64,000 nt of DNA from Oxyruncus cristatus (taxonomy: Eukaryota > Chordata > Aves > Passeriformes > Cotingidae): assembly GCA_013399855.1 (NCBI GenBank), contig VXAY01002919.1, forward strand, positions 1,706,899 to 1,770,898. Direction: 5' to 3'. How positions within the stretch are numbered: the stretch's first letter is position 1; the number at the start of each line of letters is the position of its first letter. Positions 25,909 to 35,935 of the stretch are shown piece by piece. The translations under genes and the position numbers were made by a program. The notes under the pieces were generated by a model. The model was not told where the DNA came from. It was given only the letters and a program-made list of their open reading frames with translations, and ran no database searches.

Positions 25909-28900
25909 CTGCACAGAAGGGAAACAAGCAGGGAGTTAATTCTGAAGTCCATCCTTCCCCCTGGAACTGAAATGAGTACCCAAATAAAGCTCTGCAATAT
26001 TGCACGTTAAAACATTCAACTATGGCTACAAACCAACCCCTTCAACTCTCGGAAGAGCTCAAGGAGCCAGAACATTTCCTTCATGGAAGGCATCAAGAGG
26101 CTGACCAGGACAAACATCACTGCATTACTTGTCATCTATTTGTCACATCCTACTTGACCAGATCAAGTTTGAACTTCGCAAGAAGGCAAATCCTGCCTTA
26201 CAGCAGAACAGCTTCTGGCAAAGGAAGGGAAGCAAATCTGCTGTTTTAATTACTCCTTCCTTCCCCTATTGTATCTTCCAGCTTGAGGAAGGTTTAATAC
26301 CAGATTTCTGGAAATCCAGGTAGTTGCTTAAGCACCAGCTGGATGCAGAGTTCCTCTCCCTGAGCACTCAGTCCATTTTTACTGCTCCACACAACTGCAG
26401 CAGCTCCACGAGGAGTCATGAGCAGAGAGTATGAAGAACCTGGCCTGAAAGTAATACAGCTCCAGCAGAGGAGCCACGTATCAGCTCCCTGTGGACTTGT
26501 CTGAAGCTCTGAGTAGCAGAGAACAACCAAACCCCAGCTGCATCCCAAGCCCAGAGCGCACCTGGCAGAGGAAGGAGCTGCAGATTACACTTCTGAGCAA
26601 TTTTCATCATCATGTTCTCCTCCTCCCCACGGCAGCAGTAGGTCACAGACAGACCCAGAGTGCCTGTGACACACAAAGGAATTAATTGATCACCAAACAG
26701 AGCCAGCAAAGCAAGGGAAAGCTCCGAAAATCCAGGGATTTGGCTCTTACCAAAGCGCCCAGCCCTGCCAATCCGATGCATGTAGGTCTCCCAGTCCATG
26801 GGGACGTCCAGGTTGACAACCAGGTTCACTTTCTCAGCATCAATTCCACGAGATGTCTGGAGAGGACGGGAGGGAGAGAAGGGGAGTGAGAGCTGAATGT
26901 GCTGAACAGAGCTTTAAATAAACACAGAATCACAGGGTGAGGCTGGAAGGGACCACAGTGGGGTCACCTGGTCCAACCCCCCTGGAGTTACTAACTCCCA
27001 CCAACTAATATGGTAATTTTAATTGTTATAATACACCATAAAGCACCTACAATTTCCCAACCATCTGACAGTAGTACAGGTAAAACAGGCACATTTTTCT
27101 TCTACCTCCCACATATCAAATACAAGCCAGGATGATTTTCTCCCCGCCCCCAGCATCAAAAAGTCCAACCTGACAACATGGAGACACCTTCTCGTGGCAG
27201 CACCTCAAACCATCAACCAAATAACCAAATTCCTCAACAGTGAGAAGCTGAGAGTGTCTCAAACATAAGCACTGCTCTGTTTAGCTATTTGCAGTGTCAC
27301 TGTGGTACTAGAGAAACAAACTTGTCCTCCCCACAGCTCCCACGCTAAGAAAATAATTCTAAAGTCCCCTGAACTTAAAAGCATCAGCAAAGCAACAGAT
27401 TAATTAATTAATGAACCAAATCACGGACTGGTTTGTGTTGGATGAGATCTTAAAGATTGTCTCATCCCAAACCCCTGCCATGGGCAGGCAGGTGAGGAAT
27501 AGGAGGCAAATTTTTAAGTTCACAGTGAAAATAAGTCACAGAGTCTCATGGTGCTCGATCAGCACATTCGTGCTCAATTCCAAGTCAAATCTAATTCTCT
27601 GAATAACTTCACGTGCAATAGCCCTGTATGCTGTAAAATTTGCATAGCAGGTAGTAAATCCGAAATGAAACCTGTCAAAAGCTTGTTCAAAAGCAGTAAA
27701 AACTCACCAAGTCTGTGGAAATCAGGACTCGACAGTGGAACTGCTTTAATTTGGCCATTGCATCGAGTCGTTGGTTTTGATTCATGTTGCCTGGAAAGAT
27801 AAAAATTAGAAATAAAGTGCATTCTTCAGCTTTGTGCCCCTCAAAATCTAGAAGACACTGGTGGATGAGATCAAAAATAAGGTTGAGGAAAACTTCTTCA
27901 AATATGGGTTTTAAATGAGTAAACAAGGAACAAACAAAACTCGAAAAATAAGGTAAATCCCTACAAAAATAATTCCACTGGTTTTAAATAGGGGCAAATT
28001 ATGCAGATGCTTAACCCATTTAAACAACAGTGATTTCAGATGGATTTTAAACACATAAGCCATGGAAGCTGAAGGAAAAATTCAAGGTTTTTAATAAGCA
28101 GCAGGTGCCAGATTTCAGCTTTTACAGAGAACCGAAATAAAGATTTAAATTCAACACCTGCATCCAAAAGAAATTCAGCTTCAACCTGCAAATGTGAGTC
28201 GACTTTCTCTTTGCAAATAAGGCAAAGCATTCATAAGAATGACTCTCAAACCAATGTGAAAACAGGAAAGTTAAATATTAATTATTACACTGATTAAGAC
28301 TCAAGAGACTTATGAAGATTCAAATGTTGTTCTTAGTTATTTAATCAGAGGCCACGCAAACCAAGATTTAAGATTAATTTTCCTATTTTAGGTCGTATTT
28401 ATGCACAATTTCAATAGAACAGAGTAGAATAAGCTCATTAGAAGTTGTGAATAGACTCACCTGAAATGCACTCAGCAGGGAAGCCTCTGGATGTCAGGAT
28501 TTCAGCCAGATGTTGAGCCCTGATGGAATACAGACAAGGAAAATCGGGAATAAAACTGCAGTCCTTTATTTGCAGTAGTTCACACTGCACTCCTCAGGCT
28601 GTACTTCAGATTTTAAATCTGCAGACTGCTCTGAGACCTTAAATTTATCCATATCCATAAATTTATCCATAAATTTATCCCTGACTGGACATTACAACCA
28701 CTGCTTTCAAACAACTGCTCTTTACAGATTTTATTTCACATTTATCACCTGCTGTGCAAATTGGAGAAGACTAAGGCCTGATTGAATGGAATCTTGCTGA
28801 ACAACTCCTGTAGGTGGTGGGTTTTTTCCTCAAATGTTTTATGTGGAAGTGGATGGGAATTCACAATTTTGTAGTACTGCTTCAGCCCTGAGAAAGAAAC

Positions 28901-30901
28901 CAAAAAAAACAAAACCAAAAACAGATTAAGGGTTGCCATAAAAACATCTACAGTGCTATGTAAACTGTGTCACTGCAGCTAATGGAAAAAAAAATTCCCC
29001 TTCAAACACACACAGGTGCCAAATAAGAACCACCAGGAGAGCTGAAATATTTTTTGAATGGATAAAAAACCCCAGAGAGTTACATTTGTCCCTGATGTTT
29101 TAAATACACAGAATCACAGGATGGTTTGGGTGGGAAGGGACCTTAAACACCATCTCATTCCATGGTCTAGTGGACACCTTCCACTAGAAGGGAATCAATG
29201 CTTTATAACTAAACAACTCACATGTGGAGTGAAATTATGAAAAATCGTGACTTTTAAAGGTCCATATTTTGGTTTTAGTATATTCCTCTTAATCTATTGG
29301 CAACAATATCACTATAATTGGACATTTACTCACCAAGGAGGCTTGGATCAGTGGGGTTCAGCCTCACAAAGGTTGGCTCCCTCATGTATCTGGTCAGAGC
29401 ACGAGCCAAGGACTCGGGGTAAGTAGCTGACACAGCCAGCATCTGCTTATTGGCTGGGAGTGAGGAGTAAATCCAGCTGGGAGACACAAACGTGGGTATG
29501 ATGAACAAAAACGCATCTAATCTACTGAGAAATGCAGGACATGAGTGTTTTTTCTCACTTGATTTGCTCCTGGAAGCTGCCTTCCTCCAGAAGTTTGTCT
29601 GCCTCATCCAGGATGAAGAGCCTGATACTGGCTGTGTTCAGGTAGTCCAGCTCTATGAGCTGTTTGATTCGACCTGCACGTGAGGAAAAGAGGAAGAAGA
29701 ACTTCAGAAGGGACACCTTCCACCAGCCCAGGTTGTTCCAAGCCCTGTCCAACCTGGCCTTGGACACTTCCAGGGATGGGGCAGCCACAGCTTCTCTGGG
29801 CAACCTGTGCCAGGGCCTCCCCACCCTCATAGGGAAGAATTTCTTCCCAATATCCAACCTAAATTTCCCTTCTTTCAGCTTGAACCCACCAGTCCTTGTC
29901 CTGTAACTCCAATTCCTGGTGCAGAGTCCCCTCTCCAGTTTTCTTGGAGCCCCTTCAGACACTAGAAGGAGCTGTGAGGTTCCCACACCACCTTCTCTCC
30001 TCTGGGCTGCAATTCCCAGCCTGTCAAATCTCTCATTAAAAATAACCTCTCACTAAAAAGAGCTGGTCTAAATGTCTCTGGCACTGGCCTTGGGGGCTGA
30101 GCACAATTAATAACACCAAAAAAACCCCACCCAGATGTCAAGAGCCCCAGTGATGTCCTGTGAAGGATCACACAGGGCCTGAATCACAACGAAGCTCATC
30201 CCTACCTGGGGAGCCAACAGCGATGTGGCACTTCTTCAGCCTGTTCTTGTCCTGGTTCAGAGGGGTCCCCCCGATGAACACGTGGCATTCCAAGCCTTCC
30301 ATTTTTATCGCGATAGTCGTGATCACGGCGTGGATCTGCACCGCGATCTCCCTGGTGGGCGCCAGGACCAGGATCTGTGAGGGGCGAGGATTAAACGTGA
30401 GAGCCGCAGGCTGGCTCTGACAGCAAAAGCCCGATTTAAACCGCTGTGCCTCAAGGGCTTCAACGCCCTTTTTGACCCCTAAAAAGAGGGATTTTCTGTC
30501 GCAAAGCGAACCGGGGGCTCACCTGCGTGGCGGGGCTCTCCAGCAGCACCGCGTCCAGAGCGATGGTGGCGAACACGCATGTTTTGCCGGTGCCGGACTT
30601 GGCCTGAACGATGAGATCTGCAAAGAACCCCCCACAGAGGTCAGGGGAACCCCCCGAGGTGGCTCTGGGTGCCCCCCAGCCCCGCGCCCGCCCGGCCCGC
30701 CCGCTCACCCAGCCCGCAGCGCCCCAGCGGGATGGCCTTCAGCTGCACCGGCGACGGCCGGAGGAAGCCAGCCGCCTCCAGCCCCGCCAGCACCGGCGGA
30801 GACAGCAGGAGAGAGCCGAAATCGGAGGGGCCGCCGGGCACCAGCACGTCCCGGGTGCGGAACCGACCCTGAGGCGGTGGCGGCTCCGTGGGCGCCGCCA
30901 T
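24713..30901 (-). CDS. DDX20: DDX20 / Gemin3, DEAD-box RNA helicase of the SMN complex (complete, 11 exons)
   Basis: DDX20 is an ATP-dependent RNA helicase in the SMN complex, which assembles Sm cores on spliceosomal snRNAs in the cytoplasm and Cajal bodies/gems. The 11 exons add up to 2400 nt, or 799 residues plus stop, close to the mammalian length of about 824. Seen motifs: Q-motif FLRPSPVQ (46-53), Walker A AKSGTGKT (70-77), PTRE (102-105), GG (131-132), SPGR (151-154), DEAD (175-178), SAT (207-209), RGID (335-338) and HRIGRAGR (359-366). A long, weakly conserved serine-rich tail follows, ending in a tyrosine/tryptophan-rich block ([16 protein letters not shown]) typical of Gemin3. The start at 30901 is supported by an in-frame TAA 51 nt upstream with no ATG between, and by an AAGATGG context. 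The N-terminus is about 36 residues shorter than in mammals. All junctions are GT-AG with compatible phases. Confidence 0.98.
25112..25246 (-). repeat. DDX20: 51-bp in-frame tandem repeat in DDX20 (17-residue unit, about 2.6 copies)
   Basis: Unit 1 (25246-25196) reads [17 protein letters not shown], unit 2 (25195-25145) [17 protein letters not shown], and partial unit 3 (25144-25112) [11 protein letters not shown]. The spacing is exactly 51 bp each time, so the frame is kept. The units cover residues about 623-667 in the disordered tail. Their near identity at DNA level points to recent duplication. Confidence 0.95.
26562..26663 (-). CDS. DDX20: DDX20 exon 10
   Basis: Reads [19 protein letters not shown] through LLPLP, the end of helicase domain 2. 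The acceptor is a clean CACAG. The donor is GTGCGC, weak at positions 3-6, and intron 10 stays open in frame for about 49 codons before a stop near 26416. Confidence 0.95.
26751..26856 (-). CDS. DDX20: DDX20 exon 9
   Basis: Reads [19 protein letters not shown] through [10 protein letters not shown], carrying helicase motifs V and VI. Donor GTAAGA, acceptor TCCAG. Confidence 0.97.
26919..26986 (-). mobile_element. CR1 LINE 3'-end scrap in DDX20 intron 8
   Basis: The reverse complement shows the CR1 terminal signature: ACAGAATCACAGGGTGAGGC, TGGAAGGGACC, GGTCCAACCCCCCTGG. It is in the same orientation as DDX20. Confidence 0.75.
27425..27490 (-). mobile_element. CR1 LINE 3'-end scrap in DDX20 intron 8
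   Basis: Short degenerate match to the CR1 3' end: GATGAGATCTTAAAGATTGT, then CCCAAACCCCTGCCATGGGC. In the same orientation as DDX20. Confidence 0.65.
27708..27790 (-). CDS. DDX20: DDX20 exon 8
   Basis: Reads [19 protein letters not shown] to LISTDL (helicase motifs IVa and V region). Acceptor TTTCCAG, donor GTGAGT. It ends in phase 0. Confidence 0.97.
27791..28460 (-). other. DDX20: DDX20 intron 7
   Basis: A 670-bp AT-rich intron. I see no mobile element or other feature in it. Confidence 0.8.
28461..28519 (-). CDS. DDX20: DDX20 exon 7 (59 nt)
   Basis: Short exon reading [19 protein letters not shown], in the first part of helicase domain 2. Acceptor ATCAG, donor GTGAGT. It is split in phase at both ends, so skipping it would shift the frame. 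Confidence 0.95.
28749..28887 (-). CDS. DDX20: DDX20 exon 6
   Basis: Reads [18 protein letters not shown] through [10 protein letters not shown] (helicase motif IV, FSN). Acceptor TCTCAG, donor GTGATA. Confidence 0.97.
29106..29195 (-). mobile_element. CR1 LINE 3'-end fragment in DDX20 intron 5
   Basis: CR1 terminus in reverse: ACAGAATCACAGGATGGTTT, GGAAGGGACCTTAAACACCA, GGACACCTTCCACTAGAAGG. In the same orientation as DDX20. Confidence 0.82.
29334..29476 (-). CDS. DDX20: DDX20 exon 5
   Basis: Reads [20 protein letters not shown] to NPTDPSLL, carrying motif III (SAT). Acceptor CCCAG, donor GTGAGT. Confidence 0.97.
29559..29673 (-). CDS. DDX20: DDX20 exon 4 (DEAD box)
   Basis: Reads [19 protein letters not shown], then [18 protein letters not shown], with the Walker B/DEAD motif. 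The acceptor is CACGTGCAG preceded by a pyrimidine tract. The donor is GTGAGA. The exon lies 36 nt from the edge of a CR1 copy. Confidence 0.97.
29710..30055 (-). mobile_element. CR1 LINE fragment filling most of DDX20 intron 3
   Basis: About 345 bp of CR1 in reverse: GGACACCTTCCACCAGCCCA, TCCAACCTGGCCTTGGACAC, CAACCTGTGCCAGGGCCTCC, AAGAATTTCTTCCCAATATC, then the upstream CR1 block with CTCTCCAGTTTTCTTGGAGC. It lacks its last 60 or so 3' bases: the match stops abruptly beside the pyrimidine tract of DDX20 exon 4. It is in the same orientation as the gene. Confidence 0.9.
30206..30374 (-). CDS. DDX20: DDX20 exon 3
   Basis: Reads [19 protein letters not shown] through [11 protein letters not shown], with motifs Ia (PTRE), GG and the start of SPGR. 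Acceptor CTCACAG, donor GTAGGG. Confidence 0.97.
30523..30617 (-). CDS. DDX20: DDX20 exon 2 (Walker A)
   Basis: Reads [20 protein letters not shown] to SPATQ. The ATP-binding GTGKT is intact. Acceptor TTTGCAG, donor GTGAGC. It ends in phase 0. Confidence 0.97.
30709..30901 (-). CDS. DDX20: DDX20 exon 1
   Basis: Begins [18 protein letters not shown] and ends in the Q-motif region [13 protein letters not shown]. The donor is GTGAGC. The initiator is in a favourable AAGATGG context. Compared with mammals it lacks about 36 alanine/proline-rich residues at the N-terminus. Confidence 0.96.
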
Positions 30902-30904
30902 CTT
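30894..30904 (-). promoter_or_regulatory. DDX20: YY1-type element overlapping the DDX20 start codon
   Basis: AAGATGGCGGC on the minus strand matches the YY1 consensus, which often sits just downstream of the transcription start and can include the initiator ATG. This implies a very short 5' UTR. Motif-based inference. Confidence 0.6.
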
Positions 30905-30935
30905 GGGGGGGAAGGTAACGGCGTAGGGGGAAATA

Positions 30936-30943
30936 TCGCGAGA
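30936..30943 (-). promoter_or_regulatory. DDX20: TCTCGCGA core promoter element
   Basis: An exact TCTCGCGA octamer on the minus strand, a known element of TATA-less CpG-island promoters (bound by ZBTB33/BANP-type factors). Its distance upstream of the YY1 site and start codon fits a core promoter. Confidence 0.55.
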
Positions 30944-30985
30944 TGTGTCTTAATCCCGCGCTTCATCGCGACATCCCGCCCAGCG

Positions 30986-30999
30986 CCGCCAGGGGGCGC
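30986..30999 (+). promoter_or_regulatory. CTCF-like motif upstream of DDX20
   Basis: CCGCCAGGGGGCGC agrees with the CTCF core CCASYAGRKGGCRS at 13 of 14 positions on the plus strand. It lies in the DDX20 CpG island. Binding is not shown by sequence alone. Confidence 0.55.
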
Positions 31000-31129
31000 C
31001 GCGTGGCGCGCGAGCTCTGTAACGGGAGGGCGGGCGGGAGGTAATGGCGGCCCCGGGTCAGAGGGAGCGAGTCTAATCACAGAATGTCCCCAGTGCATGC
31101 AAACTATCCCGTCCGAACACACACCTGCA

Positions 31130-31285
31130 ATGACAGAATATCCTGAGCTGGAAGGGATGCACAAGCATCGTCCAGTCCAACTCGTGGCCGTGCACGACAC
31201 CCCCAAAATCCCACCCCGCTCCTCAGAGTGTTGTCCGAGCGCTCCTTGAGCTCTGGCAGCCTTGTGGCCGCTTCCCTGAGGAGAG
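31130..31285 (-). mobile_element. CR1 LINE 3' fragment
   Basis: Reverse CR1 end: ACAGAATATCCTGAGCTGGA, CCAGTCCAACTCGTGGCCGT, ACCCCCAAAATCCCACCCCG, TTGTCCGAGCGCTCCTTGAG. It is of the same subfamily as the copies at 8840 and 14200, and lies directly upstream of the DDX20 promoter. Confidence 0.85.
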
Positions 31286-33931
31286 GACACAGTGCACGGA
31301 AACAAGGATAGTACAAAAATTAATAGTATGGTACTCACTGGTGGGGTGGTGCATCGCCCCCCTCCCTTTTGAGTGACCTTAAAACACTCATTACACCACA
31401 AATGGCCAGGCCAAAAGTGTAAATCTCTATGTGCATTACTCACTACCCTCTGCAGACCACTTATTTTAAGTCGTGGGTGGGTTTTAGGAATATAAACTTT
31501 TACTGCAGCGGTTTAGCTTCCATTATTGTAGCTGCCATTCACTGCAACAGGATTTGAAGAAAATCTGCACAGTGGCTTCTACTGTCTGAGCACATACACT
31601 GTGTCATTCTTCTTACAGTGCCAGGCAGCCTAAAAATGAATTTTAATGGCTTTTGGTGCATCATAGGCTTGGTCACGCCTTTGAAATTCCTCGTGTTTAT
31701 GTTCCTGATGGGGGAGAAAAGTTTGTCAGATTCTATTCAGTTGTTAATTTTTAGTATTATGGTATTTTTCCTGTGAATATCTGAGTACGGACTAAGAGCG
31801 GGGCCCCACAGGACAAAGAACAATTCCAGTCTGGAGAGTTCACCTCCACCGAGTGGGGACAGACCAGGACAGAAGGAACAGGACAGGGATCTACAGACAT
31901 TCTGTTAGTTCCAATTATTTTTTCATTTTTAAGTGGATATTCTCATTGGTCCTCAAGGGGATACGAGACAATTATCTCTGGATAAATCTGGGAAAGGAGA
32001 CAGACAAAGACACCTGGACATAACAAACATTTGATTAAATACAGCCGCTCATAACCCTTTTGAATTGACGTGATTTGAACAGACAACGAAGAGCAGTCAG
32101 AAGTGACTGTTCCCAGGAGGGAAGGGCAGCAGAGAGGTGACAAAACAGGCCCCGAGAGCCATCACCAGGAACTGCTTCCCCTCTCTGTTTTTCTCACTGA
32201 TTCCTTTTCTCCCCCGAGGTTTCCTGCACGTCGCAGTACAACCGAGGTGATTCAGAGACAAGACATTACTCTCTGCGGTGCATTAATGGGACATTCAGAC
32301 GCTTCACCTTCATTCAGAAAGATGCTGCTGTTTGTAGTTATTCCATTTGCCTTCAGATGTTCAGTTCGGACAGATTCCAAACCGTCTCACTGTCTGTGTG
32401 CTGAGACACCCTTTGACACCACGACTGACAGATTTATTGTCCCTCTCCCTTTGGTTTTGGCCCTGACTGAGGGGGCTGTGTCAGATTTAGGTCAGGCTCC
32501 CGCAGCTGTATCAGTTGATCTCGCGGAAGGTTTTGTTTTAACCCTTATTCCCGTAGTAGAGCTTAACTGCTACTGCTCCTAACTTTGTTGTAAGCTCTCT
32601 GTAAGTTGTGTGCTCTGCCACGAGCCACTGTATAAATAGCAATCCTCACCCTTCAGGCCTTGTTTTACCTCAGTGACTCTCAAATTCTGAATTCCCCTTG
32701 TCGACGTTCCCATGTCAGCCCCGCCAAGAGGAATCTGCAGTTTTGCTGTGACATTGCTTTGCTTTTGCCTGCAGTAAGATCCAAAGGAAATATTCCTGCT
32801 CAGAGCAGCCTTTGGAAATCTTGATATTTAATCTGAATACTCTGCAGGCAGAACAGATCCTGGGAAAGGATTTAGGTTAGCGAAAGAAGCAGATGAGACA
32901 TCCTTCAGAGATGGAGGATGACAAAAATAACAGGTTCTTATGAAGGGATATAAACTCTCTAGCTTGGGGTCATAAAAAACCTCGAGGTTTTGGGACCTAC
33001 AAAAGTCTTGCTAGGGAAAACTCTTCCTCTCATACACACCTGAGAGCGTGTTTTATTCCTCCAAAACAGTGCTCACCACCTTTTCCTCCCTGTTACGAAG
33101 TGCACATCACGTATTTGATTTTAATTCCATCCCAGACTCATTTTCCTCCAAATCTGACTATCAGTTTTGGATAAATTACGTTCTAAGACACTCGTGAGGT
33201 GACGCTGCTAATACCCAAGGTCAAGGTCTCACTATCTCAGACTCTTTCAGGTTATCACCTGCAACCCCAGGACTTAGGACCAGTAGTAAGTTAAATTCTT
33301 CTTGTAACTCCCTGAAAGAGGGAGATAAACTGGTCGTGGAGAATTTGTATCAGCTTCCAGAGCTGTCAGGTTGTGTCTATATTTAAGAAGAAAATCATTA
33401 TAGATTTGAACATTGCTACTGCAAACAGGCACTGGCCTTGTCTTATTCCTTTACCTTCAAAGGATTTGTCTTTCAGCTCTGCCAAGGCATGGAATTATTC
33501 AGAGCAAATCTCGGTTTACATAATATTTATAGAATACTTTCAAACTGAGATAATCTCATCCTCCTCTCCCAGATGTGTTCGGATTAAGACAGGGAAGTTT
33601 CTCTCTTCTCTGCAGCACGTGTGAGTCACTCTTTGGAGTGTGGGATGTATTTGTGTTTACACTGCCATGGAAACTGTGTTTGTTCTCTGTACAGTAAAGC
33701 CCAGTGCAGTGAAAGGGCCATTGATATCAGCAGAGACAGTGACTGCATATTCCCCACCAAAAACTGACTCCAAGCACCATCCACATTCATTTTCCCTTTG
33801 GAAAAAGAAAAAAAAAAAAACCAAAACTGGATGGCAAGTTATGAACAAGTAGCAAGTCTTTTGTTGCTTTAGGAACTGGCTGAGTCTTGGATTTTTCCCA
33901 GCAAATCTGGTGCATGGAGTTGTCATAAATA

Positions 33932-33949
33932 ATGATGATGATGATGATG
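33932..33949 (+). repeat. (ATG)n microsatellite
   Basis: Six ATG/GAT units in a row, making a string of methionines in one frame. Not a coding signal. Confidence 0.9.
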
Positions 33950-35750
33950 GGGTCTTACATCCATCTAAGGATCATTTCAGTGCCCTCCTGCGGAACGGGT
34001 TTGGTTCCTTGTCAGAAGGATCAAGGAGAATTCCACAGATTTCAGGTGGAATCTGAATTACACAGAGGGGTCACCACAGGCATGTGGAGGGATGCAGCTG
34101 TAGATAAAAGAAAGCAGAAATCAGGGATCAGGGCAGAGCAGCTATTTCTGTGAGAAATGCCAGTATTTCACTCCCAGATAAATAAACATCATCCCATTTT
34201 AATCTTGGAAACCCAGACTTTTTTCAGCTCGTATGAACAGGATGTAGGTCACGAAAACGCAGCGAGCCGAGATCAAATCCAACAGTTCTTTACCACAAAC
34301 CAGCACAAGGAGTTTCCCTGGGACTCACTCCTGGCACTCCAATGCAAGCATAGGAATGTCAGGAGCTGGAATTTGGCTGGAGCAGAGTTAAAAGTTTTTA
34401 TTTTGGGGACAGGGCACAGCGAGGCAGGGACATGTCAGGAACTTTAGAGGCCACAAGTGAAGCAACCACATGCACTAAATCCGGCTTAATGGAAGAAACG
34501 CTCATATTTTTAGGGGTGTTTTATCTCTTTATGCACAAACATAAAACCAGAATGGAAGTTTTGACATTATATCCTTACCTATCTTGGCTGGATGTTTATG
34601 CCCCAGCGGGTTTAAACAAAGATGGATGCAATTCAGGTCAGGCTGCAGCTGAAGTGGGAAGGAACTCTGAAAGGTTTGTCGTCAGCGTGCAAGGAAGTCA
34701 AAACGAGGGGAAATTCAGGGATAATCACGCTTGTTAGTTCAGCAAAGAACAGTCACGTGGGAGCCTGGAGAAACCAGATCAATGAACTGAAAGACAACAA
34801 ATGAGATGAGCCCTCAGCTGTGAAGGGATGGATGTTTCCTCACTCGGGAAGGAACGAGGCAGTTCACAGAAGTGGAATACTCCACTCTGAAGGAGTAGCC
34901 TAATTTTTGCCCAAGGATCACAGTTTTTCATGTTATCCTGAAATAAACCACGCAGCTTTCTCCTCCGGGGCTGTTTTATTCTCAGCTCTGTATTTTCTTG
35001 GAGATCTGATTTTCCACTGCACTGCACCATCTGCTCATGGTTTGCACCGCGACAGAGCGGAAGGAGAGCAGGGCCTGGCATGAGGTGTCGGTGCTGCTTT
35101 GAACCAGTTGTCTACACGCAAGAGAAAAATGTTGCTTAGTAAGGAAATCCTACTGAGAAAATATCTCAGATTTTTCTCTCCTCTTGCAAGTTCCCAGGAG
35201 TTTGGAGCACATGAATATTCCGGTCTTTCCTTTCTTCTAAGCTCATGAACTCCTTTATCAGTCTCCTGGGACAGGAGCAGCCCCGGAGGCTGGAAAATGC
35301 ATCAAAAAGATGTCCTTAACAGAAGCCAAAGAGCCTAAAAACTCTTCCTGTTCATCTGCCAGCAGATCACAGAGTTCGGTGTCTTGCAAGTGGCACAGGA
35401 GGTTTTTTGGAACACAGCATCTGCCACTTGCCATGTACACCTGCAGCTGGCCTCCTGAATGCTTGATGTGCTGGAAAATACAATATTGATTAACTTAGAT
35501 CTGGTGCTTCCAATAACCACGTGCATTGTTTGGATCTCTTCTGTGCTGGAATAGCCAAAGTGCTGCGAAAAGCATCAGTTAAAAACAAATGCAGGAACGA
35601 TAGGGTTTAAAAAAATGTATGGGATTGTGAAGAGAACTTTGCAGGGAGCATCCTGTGGTTGGGATAATCCCTGCTCTGATTCCATGGAATTTTTCAAGGT
35701 GCCAGAGCCATAGAGCTCACCAGCAGTCTGGTAATTCCGGAAGAAGAGAA

Positions 35751-35935
35751 TCGTGGAATCAGAGGATGAACCCCAGAATCATTTGGGTTGGAAGGGACCT
35801 TAAAGCTCATCTCATTTCACCCCCTGCCATGGGCAGGGACACCTTCCACTAGCCCAGGTTGCTCCAAGCCTTGTCCAACCTGGCCTGGAACACATCCAGG
35901 AATGCAGAGTCCACAACCTCATGATTGTCACTGAC
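35751..35935 (-). mobile_element. CR1 LINE 3' fragment
   Basis: Reverse CR1 end: CCAGAATCATTTGGGTTGGA, GACCTTAAAGCTCATCTCAT, CATGGGCAGGGACACCTTCC, TCCAACCTGGCCTGGAACAC. Confidence 0.87.

Larger units (their letters stand above)
30500..31070 (-). promoter_or_regulatory. DDX20: CpG-island promoter of DDX20
   Basis: A GC-rich, CpG-dense block covering exons 1-2 and about 150 bp upstream of the start codon. It has no TATA box. It contains a YY1-type site over the ATG, a TCTCGCGA element 35-42 nt upstream of the ATG, and a CTCF-like site about 85-100 nt upstream. Transcription probably starts within about 50 nt of the ATG. Confidence 0.8.

Noticed and set aside
30739..31443. Long open frames on both strands at the DDX20 CpG island
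   Set aside because: Composition effect of CpG-rich DNA and an adjacent CR1; the real coding frame is DDX20 exon 1.
32103..32582. 159-codon plus-strand open frame
   Set aside because: No recognisable domain; possibly old repeat sequence. Not enough evidence for a gene.
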